From positions 1 to 64,000 of the forward strand of contig NZ_JAFMOX010000043.1 in NCBI RefSeq assembly GCF_019049655.1: 64,000 bases of DNA, written 5' to 3'. Positions 53,278 through 63,477 of the stretch are shown here, one piece after another. The position numbers and the translations under genes are program-made. The notes beneath the pieces are model-generated. The model had not been told where the DNA came from. It saw only the letters and a program-made list of their open reading frames with translations, and searched no databases. Position 1 is the first letter of the stretch. Every line of letters begins with the position of its first letter. This DNA comes from Rahnella rivi. Its GTDB lineage: Bacteria > Pseudomonadota > Gammaproteobacteria > Enterobacterales > Enterobacteriaceae.

Positions 53278-53600
53278 TACCATTCAAAAACATCGTACCC
53301 GTCAAGAGTATCAGCGTCCGGGTCAAAACAGATCATCCCGATTTGATGTTGTTTCCGCATACAAAACACTAACTTCCTGACGGGCTTTGAAATCCCGATT
53401 TATTTTAATTTCAATACTGGATATCGGTATTCACGCAGCATTAAAAGATAGCCATAGCCTGTATCAAATACCCAGGGGAATTTTTCCCAAACGTATTGCG
53501 ATAAAATTTCTCCATCGCCCGGCGTTATATGTGCCGTGCTGCATGTCATGCCGTGAATCTTTTCCATGCTGTTGACCTTATACACAGGGAGAGCGAACAC
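53278..53600 (-). pseudogene. DUF5983-like leading-region gene with internal stop
   Basis: From GTG 53600 (or ATG 53567) the frame reads CSTAHITPGDGEILSQYVWE and FDTGYGYLLMLREYRYPVLK, then TAA at 53400-53402. The same frame continues at once with IGISKPVRKLVFCMRKQHQ and GMICFDPDADTLDGYDVFEW to a proper stop at 53278. The two halves together resemble DUF5983 plasmid proteins (CSTAHIT...CLDADG...F). One nonsense codon therefore splits it. Function unknown in the family. Confidence 0.6.
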
Positions 53601-53624
53601 TCCCCCTCATTTAAATGCAAAATG

Positions 53625-54449
53625 TTACGCCTTCATTTTTTTAAACTGCTCGGCAATCATCCACAGCGCCCGGTTTAATTTCACGTCGCCGTCAATACCG
53701 TTAATCGCGCGCGTCGTGGTGCGCTTTCCTTTTTCGTTGCGACCGATTAATCCCCCCCGGATCATATTTTCCTGCACCCGCTGAAAAGTCACCCACAAAT
53801 CATTTTGGCGGTCTTCGGTGCGGCGCGGCATTAATACACTCGCCGGGGTAACGGGGATTTTTTTATCCTCTTCCCCGTAGCGATACATGAGCGCCGCCTG
53901 GGCAAACAGGTCTTGTTCATCCCGGTTGAGGGGGATGTCTTTCATGATATTCATGTGCTCATCGACCTTGTCAAAGATGCCGAGCACCTCATACGCCCCC
54001 TCAATAACCTGCCCGGTCACATCGCCTTTGTGGGGGACACGCACCTCGCCAAAGTCCTCACCGCACACCATGCCGTTCGAACAAACAAAGCGGAAAATTC
54101 CCGGCAGCATCTGATAACTGCTGCTGCCGTCGTGTGAATTGAGCAGGATTATTTCCGGCACTTCGCTGCCGGTAATTTGGCGCTCGCGGCGCAGCCGCAG
54201 CATGTGTTTGGTATGGCCTTTACGGGCTTCATCCCGCACGCGGGTCTGACAGGCAAAGAACGGCTGGAAGCCTTCTTTGCGCAGGCTGTCGAGCAGCTGA
54301 ATGGTCGGAATATAGGTATAACGGTCACTGCGGGAGCCGTGTTTTTCTTCAGAAAACACGCTCGGGACGACGCTGGCCAGCTCGTCATTGGTCAACGGAC
54401 GGTCGCGGCGGATCTGATTTTTGGAACCAAAACGGGAAGCTAAACGCAT
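53625..54449 (-). CDS. DUF932-family leading-region protein
   Basis: 274 aa. The sequence YTYIPTIQLLDSLRKEGFQP, SDEVPEIILLNSHDGSSSYQ-like core and FRFVCSNGMVCGEDFGEVRV are typical of DUF932 proteins found in phages and in leading regions of F- and I-type plasmids. Function unknown; soluble. Minus strand, so the incoming plus strand is its template, as for other early genes. Upstream 93 bp to the next gene. Confidence 0.8.
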   Translation of the reverse strand: MRLASRFGSKNQIRRDRPLTNDELASVVPSVFSEEKHGSRSDRYTYIPTIQLLDSLRKEGFQPFFACQTRVRDEARKGHTKHMLRLRRERQITGSEVPEIILLNSHDGSSSYQMLPGIFRFVCSNGMVCGEDFGEVRVPHKGDVTGQVIEGAYEVLGIFDKVDEHMNIMKDIPLNRDEQDLFAQAALMYRYGEEDKKIPVTPASVLMPRRTEDRQNDLWVTFQRVQENMIRGGLIGRNEKGKRTTTRAINGIDGDVKLNRALWMIAEQFKKMKA

Positions 54450-54542
54450 AATGATATCCTCGATGTTTGTGATGATGCTAAGTCAGTGATGGCGTGATAC
54501 AGGAAACACCGGGCGGTAAGTTTCGCCGCCCGATGACAATGG

Positions 54543-54914
54543 CTAGTCCTCTTCAAACAGTTCATTTCGCAGGTCGCAGTAGGCGTTTGCACTGCGTACC
54601 AGCGCCGCGTCCGTCAGCGTCAGCCCCTGTTTTTCCGCCGCCTGTACAAAGGCCGGATGGTCTTTTTCCGGCAGACGTTTGAGGTACGCCATTGCGCTGA
54701 CAATCAGGTTGTATTCATAGATTTCGGCGTGCAGGCCGCAGCCCTGATGGGCTTTTTCACTCAGGCGGGAAATGACCGCATCGGCGCGGATCACATCGAA
54801 GGGATGCGTTGACGAAATATCAGTGAAATAGCCGTCCATGCGCAGCGTCGTGGTTTTCGCCCCCCATCTTTCGGAAGATTCAGGAGCGGCGGTCTTGACG
54901 TTTTGTGTGTGCAT
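54543..54914 (-). CDS. Paralogue A: unknown 123-aa leading-region protein
   Basis: The first about 45 residues (HTQNVKTAAPESSERWGAKT, LRMDGYFTDISSTHPFDVIR) are almost identical to paralogue B at 57118-57492. The C-terminal half differs (LTLTDAALVRSANAYCDLRN). Sits behind the repeated leader. ATG 54914 with GAAGA upstream. No family name known to me. Acidic soluble protein. Confidence 0.65.
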   Translation of the reverse strand: MHTQNVKTAAPESSERWGAKTTTLRMDGYFTDISSTHPFDVIRADAVISRLSEKAHQGCGLHAEIYEYNLIVSAMAYLKRLPEKDHPAFVQAAEKQGLTLTDAALVRSANAYCDLRNELFEED

Positions 54915-55500
54915 TCTTCAGGTCCCCTTCAGGTTAAATGTCATCTCTCGGTGAGTTCTTTCGCGGCAAAGGGCGAAGTAGCGACGACGCACGGGGGAAC
55001 GCAAGGGCGCCGCAGGCGTGCATTTCACCCTTGCGTTAACCTGGGCGGCGGTGCTACACCCAGCCCTCCGCGTAAGGGCTTGCCGCGAGATGGATAACCG
55101 CACCCGGCAGAATGCACACACCCGACGGCGAGGAACGAGGCGGCGACCTTAGCGGCCGGTTTACCGGCCAGTGTCCGTGCGGCGGCGCAGCCGCCTGCGG
55201 GGGTTGACCCTTGCCGTTGCCATCGGACCGTAGCCGATAGGCCGGAAACCCGCAGGGGTTCCGCGAAGCTTACCGGCTTGCCGGTTAGCGAAGTCGGGCA
55301 GACGATTGACCAGCCTGCTGGTCATGAGCCGAAGGGGGCCATGTTCTGGCCGTGGTGATTTGTTGTGAAAAAGAAAGCCCGGCCATCGATGACCAGGAAG
55401 AGAAAGAAGAGTAAAAGCCCGGAGAGAAAGAGAAGGACTGGAAAGCAGAAGACACTCCCCCGGAACAGAACGGAGAGAAAGGGCGGCGCAGCCGCCCCGT
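54781..55500. repeat. Long direct repeat, copy 1, with hairpin-rich leader
   Basis: About 700 bp nearly identical to 57359-58080, covering the 5' end of paralogue A and its upstream leader. The first 560 bp are almost unchanged. The segment has no gene of its own but many inverted repeats and ends in the palindrome TGACCAGCCTGCTGGTCA (55307-55324) followed by TGAGCCGAAGG. It could be an early, single-strand-active promoter like Frpo/ssi of F and ColIb-P9 (inference). Confidence 0.8.
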
Positions 55501-55592
55501 CACTCTGCATTGGGCGGGCGACGCCCGCCGGGGCATTTGACAGGGCGGAACAAAAATCCAGGGGCAGAGCGTGATCCGCCCCGCCCCTCTCA

Positions 55593-55958
55593 TCAGCACA
55601 CCCTGATTTCGGGGTTATAAATGACTTTGTAATCGGTGTGTCTGTCGCCTTTATGGAAGACGTCCAGCCGGACAACATTGTTCGCCGCGTGGTTCATGAC
55701 CATCACCTGTTCAACGGCAACATGCAGCACCTGCCCCTCAGTCAGCGGAAACCAAAGATTGGCATCAGCACCCGACAGCGTCGGATGTGAGACAAAATGA
55801 AAGCCGGTGCCGGTGTCAAGCTCGGCTACGATCAGCATAACGTGGGGACGCACGGACGTCCTACACTCGATATCGCAGAAGCTGTCAGTCATGGCGTGCC
55901 CCTTCATGGCTTGATGCGTGTCGCCATACTCGCGCGCACAAACAGTATGTTTACTCAT
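55593..55958 (-). CDS. Unknown 121-aa leading-region protein
   Basis: ATG 55958 overlaps the previous stop (ATGA). Soluble, beta-rich middle (HVMLIVAELDTGTGFHFVSH) and FHKGDRHTDYKVIYNPEIRV at the end. No family recognised. An internal ATG at 55892 could also serve. Last gene of a module of four or five. Confidence 0.6.
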   Translation of the reverse strand: MSKHTVCAREYGDTHQAMKGHAMTDSFCDIECRTSVRPHVMLIVAELDTGTGFHFVSHPTLSGADANLWFPLTEGQVLHVAVEQVMVMNHAANNVVRLDVFHKGDRHTDYKVIYNPEIRVC

Positions 55959-56329
55959 GATGTTTTACCCGTTTCACACACCGCCGCCATCAGGGAAAAT
56001 TCACCGCCATCAATGCTCACCGCCAGATCGGCGACACGGGTAGTCAGCAGTTCCAGCATCTCAGGTTCAACGTTCAGAACTTCCAACATTGCCCCCTCAA
56101 TGCCTGTCGCTTCATCCATTGCGACAAATAGCTCCCCGATATCATCCCAATGCTCGAGATCAAACCCTTCGGCATAGGCAATAGTGCGTTTTGCCCCCAC
56201 GTAAGACGGTTTTTCAGCGGTCAGAAAAATGCCTTCCTCGCCGACCAACAACAACGCGCCGCCGTTCGTTTTCAGATCCATCATGACCGGCTTCAGCGTT
56301 TCCGCTCTTAACATCAGTTGCTTACTCAT
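55955..56329 (-). CDS. Unknown 124-aa leading-region protein (DUF3085-like)
   Basis: ATG 56329 preferred over an upstream TTG. LRAETLKPVMMDLKTNGGAL followed by LVGEEGIFLTAEK and IAYAEGFDLEHWDD resembles DUF3085 proteins, seen on conjugative plasmids; recalled similarity only. Acidic and soluble. ATGA coupling to the next gene. Confidence 0.6.
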   Translation of the reverse strand: MSKQLMLRAETLKPVMMDLKTNGGALLLVGEEGIFLTAEKPSYVGAKRTIAYAEGFDLEHWDDIGELFVAMDEATGIEGAMLEVLNVEPEMLELLTTRVADLAVSIDGGEFSLMAAVCETGKTS

Positions 56330-56380
56330 CCTATCCCCCAAAAAACCATTGAATTGCCGCCCCGCAGGGCGGCAAGGTCA

Positions 56381-56626
56381 TCAGGCATAAGCCCGTTTCA
56401 GTTCCAGTGTGCGCAGCACTTGCCCGAGTTCACTGGCACGCATTGCGGGCACCCTGACGGACTGGCGTTTGCGCTGACATTTTGCGATGTGACGCCCCAG
56501 GGCCTTAAACGGCACGGTGATGTCCTGACTTTTCAGCGGTTCGCGCACAAGGCGCGGGTGTTTTTTTGCCGTCTCAGACTTTACAAACGGCACTGACGAT
56601 GCAATTATCTGTGCTTCAGTATTCAT
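56381..56626 (-). CDS. Unknown 81-aa basic leading-region protein
   Basis: ATG 56626 (NTEAQIIASSVPFVKSETAK). Strongly basic (HIAKCQRKRQSVRVPAMRAS), which would fit nucleic-acid binding. No family known. Between DUF1419 and the DUF3085-like gene. Confidence 0.5.
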   Translation of the reverse strand: MNTEAQIIASSVPFVKSETAKKHPRLVREPLKSQDITVPFKALGRHIAKCQRKRQSVRVPAMRASELGQVLRTLELKRAYA

Positions 56627-56713
56627 GGCATGAACTCCAATCGAGTATTGATAGCCGGTCTGGCTTTCCAAGGGACAAATCGGCATGACAAGGCAGACGA
56701 AAGTCTGCTTTTT

Positions 56714-57070
56714 TCATTTCTGCACTACGGTTTCTTTGCTTAACACCTCCTTAATACGTCCCACAATGTCGGCATGGCTCAGGGTGCATTCATCGCATAG
56801 CTGGAAATAGCGGCCTTCAACTTTCGCGTAAATGTCCGTCACGCTGCCGCACATCATTTCGGCAAACTTGAATGATTCGCTGTCCCGCCCGCCCTGCCAG
56901 TCCATCGGCGGTAACGTCCCCAGCACGTCCATATATCTGTGCAGGTCGATTTCCACCGGCGGGGTCACATAGGATTTTGCGCGCGCCTCCCAGTAGGCGG
57001 CCTCCGCGCCTGCGTTCCATTCGAACCGGTTTTTACTCGCTTCGCCGGTGGTAATATCAGGTGTGTACAT
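56714..57070 (-). CDS. DUF1419-family leading-region protein
   Basis: 118 aa. NAGAEAAYWEARAKSYVTPP, HRYMDVLGTLPPMDWQGG and CGSVTDIYAKVEGRYFQLCD match my memory of DUF1419 plasmid proteins. Function unknown. Follows paralogue B by 47 bp, behind the same leader. Confidence 0.65.
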   Translation of the reverse strand: MYTPDITTGEASKNRFEWNAGAEAAYWEARAKSYVTPPVEIDLHRYMDVLGTLPPMDWQGGRDSESFKFAEMMCGSVTDIYAKVEGRYFQLCDECTLSHADIVGRIKEVLSKETVVQK

Positions 57071-57117
57071 GTTGTCTCTCCTCGGTGTTGACGGCGGGAC
57101 AATCCCGCCGCCGTCTG

Positions 57118-57492
57118 TTATTCCTGCTCTGCCGCAATCTCTGCCATCACTTCACGGTAAGCCCTCTGTATACGCTCCACTTCTGCCCACGTAAACGTGA
57201 TGCCTCTGAGCCCTATCGCGCCGATAAAGACATCACGATCTCTCAACGGCAGTTGAGAGAGATGTTCCAATAAACTGCGGATTAGGAGGGATTCGAAAAT
57301 TTCCCAATGCAGCCCACAACCCGCCTGTGCTTTCCTTTCGAGCGAAGAAATCACCACGTCGGCGCGGATCACATCGAAGGGATGCGCTGACGAAATATCA
57401 GTGAAAAAGCCGTCCATGCGCAGCGTCGTGGTTTTCGCCCCCCATCTTTCGGAAGATTCAGGAGCGGCGGTCTTGACGTTTTGTGTGTGCAT
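57118..57492 (-). CDS. Paralogue B: unknown 124-aa leading-region protein
   Basis: N-terminal half shared with paralogue A (54543-54914), C-terminal half distinct (RDVFIGAIGLRGITFTWAEV). The sharp border between an identical first half and a diverged second half indicates gene conversion or recombination inside the gene. ATG 57492; head of its module. Confidence 0.65.
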   Translation of the reverse strand: MHTQNVKTAAPESSERWGAKTTTLRMDGFFTDISSAHPFDVIRADVVISSLERKAQAGCGLHWEIFESLLIRSLLEHLSQLPLRDRDVFIGAIGLRGITFTWAEVERIQRAYREVMAEIAAEQE

Positions 57493-58080
57493 TCTTCAGG
57501 TCCCCTTCAGGTTAAATGTCATCTCTCGGTGAGTTCTTTCGCGGCAAAGGGCGAAGTAGCGACGACGCACGGGGGAACGCAAGGGCGCCGCAGGCGTGCA
57601 TTTCACCCTTGCGTTAACCTGGGCGGCGGTGCTACACCCAGCCCTCCGCGTAAGGGCTTTCCGCGAGAGGGATAACCGCACCCGGCAGGATACACACACC
57701 CGACGGCGAGGAACGAGGCGGCGACCTTAGCGGCCGGTTTACCGGCCAGTGTCCGTGCGGCGGCGCAGCCGCCTGCGGGGGTTGACGTGGCCATTGCCAT
57801 CGGACCGTAGCCGATAGGCCGGAAACCCGCAGGGGTTCCGCGAAGCTTACCGGCTTGCCGGTTAGCGAAGTCGGGCAGACGACTGACCAGCCTGCTGGTC
57901 ATGAGCCGAAGGGGGCCATGTTCTGTCCGTGGTGGTTTGTGGGAATGAGAAATCACCGGCCATCAATGACCAGGAGGAGAAAGACGAGTAAAAGCCCGGA
58001 GAGGAAGAGACGGAAAGGAATGAGAGAGACAAGTCCCCGACACATACCGGAGAAGAGGGGCGGCGCAGCCGCCCCCTGTC
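57359..58080. repeat. Long direct repeat, copy 2, with hairpin-rich leader
   Basis: Second copy of the repeat at 54781-55500, offset by about 2578 bp. The core palindrome TGACCAGCCTGCTGGTCA is at 57884-57901. The last 150 bp diverge more than the rest. It precedes paralogue B and its module; no gene is supported within 57493-58155. Confidence 0.8.
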
Positions 58081-58155
58081 TCAGGGACTGGCGGGCATAG
58101 CCCGTTGGGTGTGTTTTAAGCGCGGCAAAAGTCAGGGAGCGAACCCCCTGCCCAC

Positions 58156-58557
58156 TTATGCCTGTTTGCGCACTTCATCCAATAACTCGGGATGGTGATC
58201 GAGTACGCGCAGGAGTTTGATGATCGAAGGGTGTGGCTGTGCCTTACCCTTTTCATAACGCGAAAAGGCATTCACGCCCCCGCCAAAAATTTCGCTGGCC
58301 TCTTTCTGCGTGAGTTCAAGTTTTTTACGCACCTGAATGATGTACTCAGGTTCGATGGTTTCCGCGATGACTTTGGCCTTAAATGACTTCACCTTTGCCA
58401 TGTAGGCGATCGACTGCTCACGATCCATCACGACTTCACCACACGCCGGACAGTGGTCACCTTCTGCCTCGATAACTGTTTTACGGCCACGGAATGAGTA
58501 AGGGACTTTTTTGATTCCAAACTCAAGTTCTGCACCGCCACAAACGGAACATTTCAT
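58156..58557 (-). CDS. mqsA: MqsA antitoxin/repressor
   Basis: 133 aa. N-terminal zinc site C3, C6, C36, C39 (MKCSVCGG; HCPACGE), SFRGRKTVIEAEG, then an XRE helix-turn-helix (LELTQKEASEIFGGGVNAFS; RYEKGKAQPHPSIIKLLRVL) nearly identical to E. coli MqsA. It neutralises MqsR and represses the operon at AACCT-AGGTT palindromes, two of which are present at 58891-58936. One nt after mqsR. Confidence 0.95.
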   Translation of the reverse strand: MKCSVCGGAELEFGIKKVPYSFRGRKTVIEAEGDHCPACGEVVMDREQSIAYMAKVKSFKAKVIAETIEPEYIIQVRKKLELTQKEASEIFGGGVNAFSRYEKGKAQPHPSIIKLLRVLDHHPELLDEVRKQA

Positions 58558-58558
58558 A

Positions 58559-58855
58559 TTACTTCTCCTTGAATGAGACGATCAAAACACCGTTACTGAC
58601 CGTTAGTTTTAGATATACGTCACCACACGACAACTTCGGGCGGTATACGTCCTGCCAGACAGTATGATCATTATAGGTGGTCATACTTTAAAAAAAATCA
58701 GCTGCCGTTAATCCCAGGATCGCACTGCACATATCATCAAATGTCAGCCCTAAATCATCCGCGCCGTTGAGCGCCGTATTGGTGGCTTTCACCTTCCCTG
58801 CTGCAACAAGTCCCTGAACGATATGAAGATGCGTATGTGGAGTTCTCTTTTCCAT
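58559..58855 (-). pseudogene. mqsR: MqsR mRNA-interferase toxin, nonsense codon
   Basis: 98 codons, the exact E. coli MqsR length, from ATG 58855 (EKRTPHTHLHIVQGLVAAGK) to TAA at 58559. Codon 56 is TAA (58688-58690, after LTAADFF) where MqsR has lysine; the same frame then continues SMTTYNDHTVWQDVYRPKLS ... VLIVSFKEK. The catalytic part lies beyond the stop, so no active GCU-specific RNase should be made unless the stop is a sequencing error in the run of eight Ts. Confidence 0.93.
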
Positions 58856-58890
58856 GTTCACTCGGATTATTGGTTTTTGAGAGGTAATTA

Positions 58891-58936
58891 TAACCTCAAA
58901 GGTTAGTTTAGACCACAAATATAACCTTTGAGGTTA
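58891..58936. promoter_or_regulatory. Two MqsA operators
   Basis: TAACCTCAAAGGTTA (58891-58905) and TAACCTTTGAGGTTA (58922-58936), both AACCT-N-AGGTT palindromes 31 bp apart (three turns), in front of mqsR. They fit autoregulation by MqsA. Confidence 0.85.
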
Positions 58937-58949
58937 GTTTTAGGTGGCA

Positions 58950-59408
58950 CTATTCCCAGCGTGGTTCGACGTGGTTCGCCTTCATTGCATTTATACGCCG
59001 CACGGCTAACAAAGCCATCATCTCGCATTCTGCGAGTGATTCGGCATCATGCAGTGGCTGCACGCCCGCAAAATCTGACGACTCGGCAACGCGGGAATAT
59101 AGCGAAAATGCATGCACACGGTCAGGTTCTGATACGCTGTTTTCAAACGTGAATGTTTCTACATACTCGCCGTCATCGTAGATGGGGGCGATTTCCAGCT
59201 CGATGGCGTGAATATGGTCATTCCCTAACGCCCCGCCTGTCTGGCAGTTCCAGTCAACAGCAGGATCGGCGGCCAAATCATCGATAACCTCCTGTAAAAA
59301 TGGCAATTTCTCAACGGTTTTAAGCAGGTTTTGCAGGTACTGTGCCGCATGATTGCTGTAATACGCCACGTCCACGACGCCAATAGGTTCAACATTCGTC
59401 GCGTTCAC
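58950..59408 (-). CDS. Unknown 152-aa leading-region protein
   Basis: ATG 59408 overlaps the previous stop (ATGA). Acidic and soluble (EVIDDLAADPAVDWNCQTGG; LEIAPIYDDGEYVETFTFEN). Family unknown. Ends right at the MqsA operators. Third gene of a three-gene module. Confidence 0.6.
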   Translation of the reverse strand: MNATNVEPIGVVDVAYYSNHAAQYLQNLLKTVEKLPFLQEVIDDLAADPAVDWNCQTGGALGNDHIHAIELEIAPIYDDGEYVETFTFENSVSEPDRVHAFSLYSRVAESSDFAGVQPLHDAESLAECEMMALLAVRRINAMKANHVEPRWE

Positions 59409-59710
59409 TGTCCGGCCTCCGGTAACAACATGCGGTCGAGGACATAGGTAAAATGGTCAAAATAATCACAGGCTATCACCGGTCGTCCGTTAACAAACCA
59501 GACCAGAATCCACGAAAGAGATTCTTCGCACCTGTACATCTCGGCCTGTGCGCCCGCCGGTAAAAGTCTCGGCTCGAATTTTTGTAAGAATGCCCCGTAG
59601 CAGAGGATGTAATTAGCCAGATCGCCAAGCTGCGCGGGAGTAAAGGTTGCGGCCCCCGCAGCGGGGGCCTTAGCGCTGATATTTTGGTCAGAATTTACCG
59701 GTGTATTCAT
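59405..59710 (-). CDS. Unknown 101-aa leading-region protein
   Basis: ATG 59710, 2 nt after the DUF905 gene; ATGA to the next. TFTPAQLGDLANYILCYGAF and SLSWILVWFVNGRPVIACDY. Soluble, no known family. Confidence 0.6.
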   Translation of the reverse strand: MNTPVNSDQNISAKAPAAGAATFTPAQLGDLANYILCYGAFLQKFEPRLLPAGAQAEMYRCEESLSWILVWFVNGRPVIACDYFDHFTYVLDRMLLPEAGQ

Positions 59711-59712
59711 GA

Positions 59713-59955
59713 TTAATTCCCCGCCGTCTGGTTTTTCACGCCGTAGTTTTTGATATAACGGTTAAGCCAAATTCGTGCACCAGCCTCGAAATTCCACCCA
59801 CGCCACACCATCTCACCGTCCTTACGCACGACGAGACGAAATGCCTTCCCGTTATCGTCTTCAATCGCCACGTTGCTGTACTGAGACGCGACGGCAGTTG
59901 CCTGTTCGCGGGTAAACTCACCCTCCTCCGGTAATACACATTCCTGATCGCACAT
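59713..59955 (-). CDS. DUF905-family leading-region protein
   Basis: 80 aa from ATG 59955, which has AAAGG upstream. [40 protein letters not shown] and [20 protein letters not shown] match the DUF905 (YkfF-type) pattern. Function unknown; often next to antirestriction genes. Heads its module behind leader 3. Confidence 0.8.
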   Translation of the reverse strand: MCDQECVLPEEGEFTREQATAVASQYSNVAIEDDNGKAFRLVVRKDGEMVWRGWNFEAGARIWLNRYIKNYGVKNQTAGN

Positions 59956-61025
59956 AAGCCTTTCCTTTTCGTTTGGGTTACACACATCACCCGTTGAGTT
60001 TCTCTTGTCGCGGTTTTAACGTTTGCGGGAACCTGCTGTTTGGTCCCTTCTGGTATGCCATCACCCGTTTGAGCCCGCTCGCCGCAAGGGCGTAAACGAC
60101 ACCGGCTGACGAAGATGACCAGGGCGAGCGGATAATTTTTGGAGGACTAACGTAGTGGCCGAGAAAAATTCTCAGTGAGTGTATTTACCCTGGACAGCGA
60201 GGAGGACTGTGTCGGTATCAGCCCAGGCGAAGGGACTTAAACGGAAAGAGGGTGCCGGAGTCCCAATGAGCGGGGATCCGCCGCAACGCCGGAGCGCGAC
60301 AGCGAAACGGGGGTGCGCCGAAAAGTGCCGGCGGAACTCTCGCCGGTACGGTTAGCGCGCTGGCGTGAGCCAGCTGCAGGTGTTGACGTGCTCCATCAGA
60401 CACTAGCCGTCAGGCCCGAAACCGCCCAGCGGGTTCGGCGGAGACGGGCCGGTGCGCAGCAGCTGCCGGGCGGAGTGTGGCTCGACGATTGACCAGCCCG
60501 CTGGTCATGAGCCGAAGGTGGCCGGGGTAGGATTTTGAATCATGTCTTTCATCCGCATCGAGAAAATCGGAAAACGAAAAACAAGCACCGAAACCGCATG
60601 CAAGATATTGGCGTTCACTGAATGATTTGACCAGCCGACGGCAGGACTTTGTTTTTCTGCCAATCGATTATAGCGATAGCGGAGACGCGCGGCGCCGAAG
60701 GCGCAGAGCGGTCTGCTATCGCCAGGCGAAGCCTGAAAGGGGTTTTCGCGCGATAACAGGCGGCTCCCCGCCCGTTTCTTACCGCTTACTTATCGAGTTT
60801 TTTGATCCCAGCCTGCTGAATAAAGGCACCGCCGAGATAGACCGCGTTCTGACATTTCAGATAAAACAAATATCGTCCAGAATCTATGTCGTATTGAGCG
60901 AAGACAATCCGGCTTCGCTGCGGCTCGCGTTAATCAACAATTTATAGTGCTGCAGCGTTTCACGTGTTTCAGACGTCAGTTTCATTTTTATCCTTACGAC
61001 AGGGTTCCCCCTGCCGGTAAGTGTG
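59956..61025. other. Leader 3 and intergenic region
   Basis: About 1070 bp with no gene that I can name. The left part is a third hairpin-rich leader with the shared element TGACCAGCCCGCTGGTCA (60490-60507) plus TGAGCCGAAGG; the rest of this leader is different from copies 1 and 2. A minus-strand ORF at 60876-60977 (KLTSETRETLQHYKLLINAS, 33 aa) starts behind AAGGA and may be a small real gene or a gene remnant. Confidence 0.5.
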
Positions 61026-61526
61026 TCATTCAGAAAATACGTAGCCGTTCACTAAAACCAGCCCGTTCATGAACATGTCGCGCCCATACGCTTCATAATC
61101 GAAATAACTCTGCAATGAGTCCGGCATATCACTGAGTAAGCCGGTTTCATCGACAAAATTGCGCGCGTAGTCTTCCTCACTTTCTGCCTTCCCCTGATAC
61201 GCTTCCTGAAACGCATCATAATCACAGGCGTTAAAATATTCCGCCCATTCCACAAATCCCTCCCCCTGCCCCTCCTCCTTCGCCTGCCGGTAGGCATCTA
61301 TAAACGCCCAGTTCACATGACTTTCGGACGCCAGTCCGGACGGGATCCCTTCCCAGTCCTGAAACATCATCTCCGGGTCTTCTTCATCGGCGTGCAGCTT
61401 GCTGCATGCCGCCAAAAAGTCTTGCTCGTCGTCAAACTCGGTCAGATCGAGCCATTTCCCGGCGATGCTGCCGCAGTTGTATTTATGGTACGTACCGACG
61501 TACACGGCTGGTGTGGTTGTGCTCAT
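61026..61526 (-). CDS. ardA: ArdA antirestriction protein
   Basis: 166 aa from ATG 61526. TPAVYVGTYHKYNCGSIAGK, FMMFQDWEGIP-like EDPEMMFQDWEGIPSGLASE and the acidic C-terminus are clear ArdA. A DNA mimic that blocks type I restriction when the plasmid enters a new host. The longer upstream frame is not part of it. The promoter region is cut short by the IS110 element about 220 bp upstream, so early expression may have changed. Confidence 0.96.
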   Translation of the reverse strand: MSTTTPAVYVGTYHKYNCGSIAGKWLDLTEFDDEQDFLAACSKLHADEEDPEMMFQDWEGIPSGLASESHVNWAFIDAYRQAKEEGQGEGFVEWAEYFNACDYDAFQEAYQGKAESEEDYARNFVDETGLLSDMPDSLQSYFDYEAYGRDMFMNGLVLVNGYVFSE

Positions 61527-61744
61527 GTGCCTTTCTCCGCTGATTGTGGGATCACAGTTCCGGCTTACGCCGTGCCGACACGACAGACGGGCGGAAAGCG
61601 GAGGATGCAGGGGCGCTACCGGAGACCGCAGCGCAAACGAAGGAAGGAGGTGGGCTGAACGGCGGGCGAGTGAATATTGAACGAGCACGCGACGGGAAGA
61701 CCGCCGAGTGTATGAGTGCGAACGGGTGAGGATAGCGGCGAAGC

Positions 61745-62880
<1,136 letters not shown>

Positions 62881-63115
62881 AAAATCTGTTTATTACAATA
62901 TTCTATACCCGGATTAAACCTCATGTTCACTGTAAGTATGCTTGTCGAGTACTCTATCGAATAATAGATGGGTGAAGTTAATAAAGTCCGTTATGTGCTA
63001 AATGCAAACATTGATCAGACGATTCACTATCAATGGGTAACTATTTGTTTTAACTGAGCACAAGAACTGATGTTATTTTGTTAAGCCCGCAACCTACAAA
63101 ATATCGGGAGAGCAC

Positions 63116-63331
63116 GTGCGCCCAGCAATGAAGGAAAAAATCATCAGAACGTGCGAGGCAAAAATTGCGTCTAAGGGCTGCAATGTAGGGCTTTCGTTCT
63201 ATGCCTTTTTTGCCAATAAAAACAATGTTCCTGAACTGCTGATGGAGGTTGCACATTGGTGGATTATGGAGATGAAACTTGATCACTTTGAAAAGGCTGA
63301 AAAGATAAAAGGCCTCATGTTAGCCATATAA
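63116..63331 (+). CDS. Unknown 71-aa protein
   Basis: GTG 63116 with GGGAGAG upstream; ATG 63128 is an alternative. KEKIIRTCEAKIASKGCNVG, FYAFFANKNNVPELLMEVAH and WWIMEMKLDHFEKAEKIKGL form a compact helical protein. I recall similar small proteins near transfer or maintenance genes but no function. Confidence 0.6.
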   Translation: MRPAMKEKIIRTCEAKIASKGCNVGLSFYAFFANKNNVPELLMEVAHWWIMEMKLDHFEKAEKIKGLMLAI

Positions 63332-63477
63332 CGCACTCTGAGATGATAACGTATTCTGAACAGCTACACGATGTATTCCATGAGTGTCCGCAGATCGCTC
63401 AAAGCTGTCCCGGAGCCTTTCCTACGGCAGCTGCGTGCCAACAGCGTACCTTAATAATCTTAATCTACCTTAATAGT

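Noticed and set aside
60627..60947. 106-aa plus-strand ORF
   Set aside because: It is opposite in direction to the leading-region genes, its first half is Arg-rich shadow sequence and there is no start signal. The reverse strand carries a small ORF with a ribosome site.
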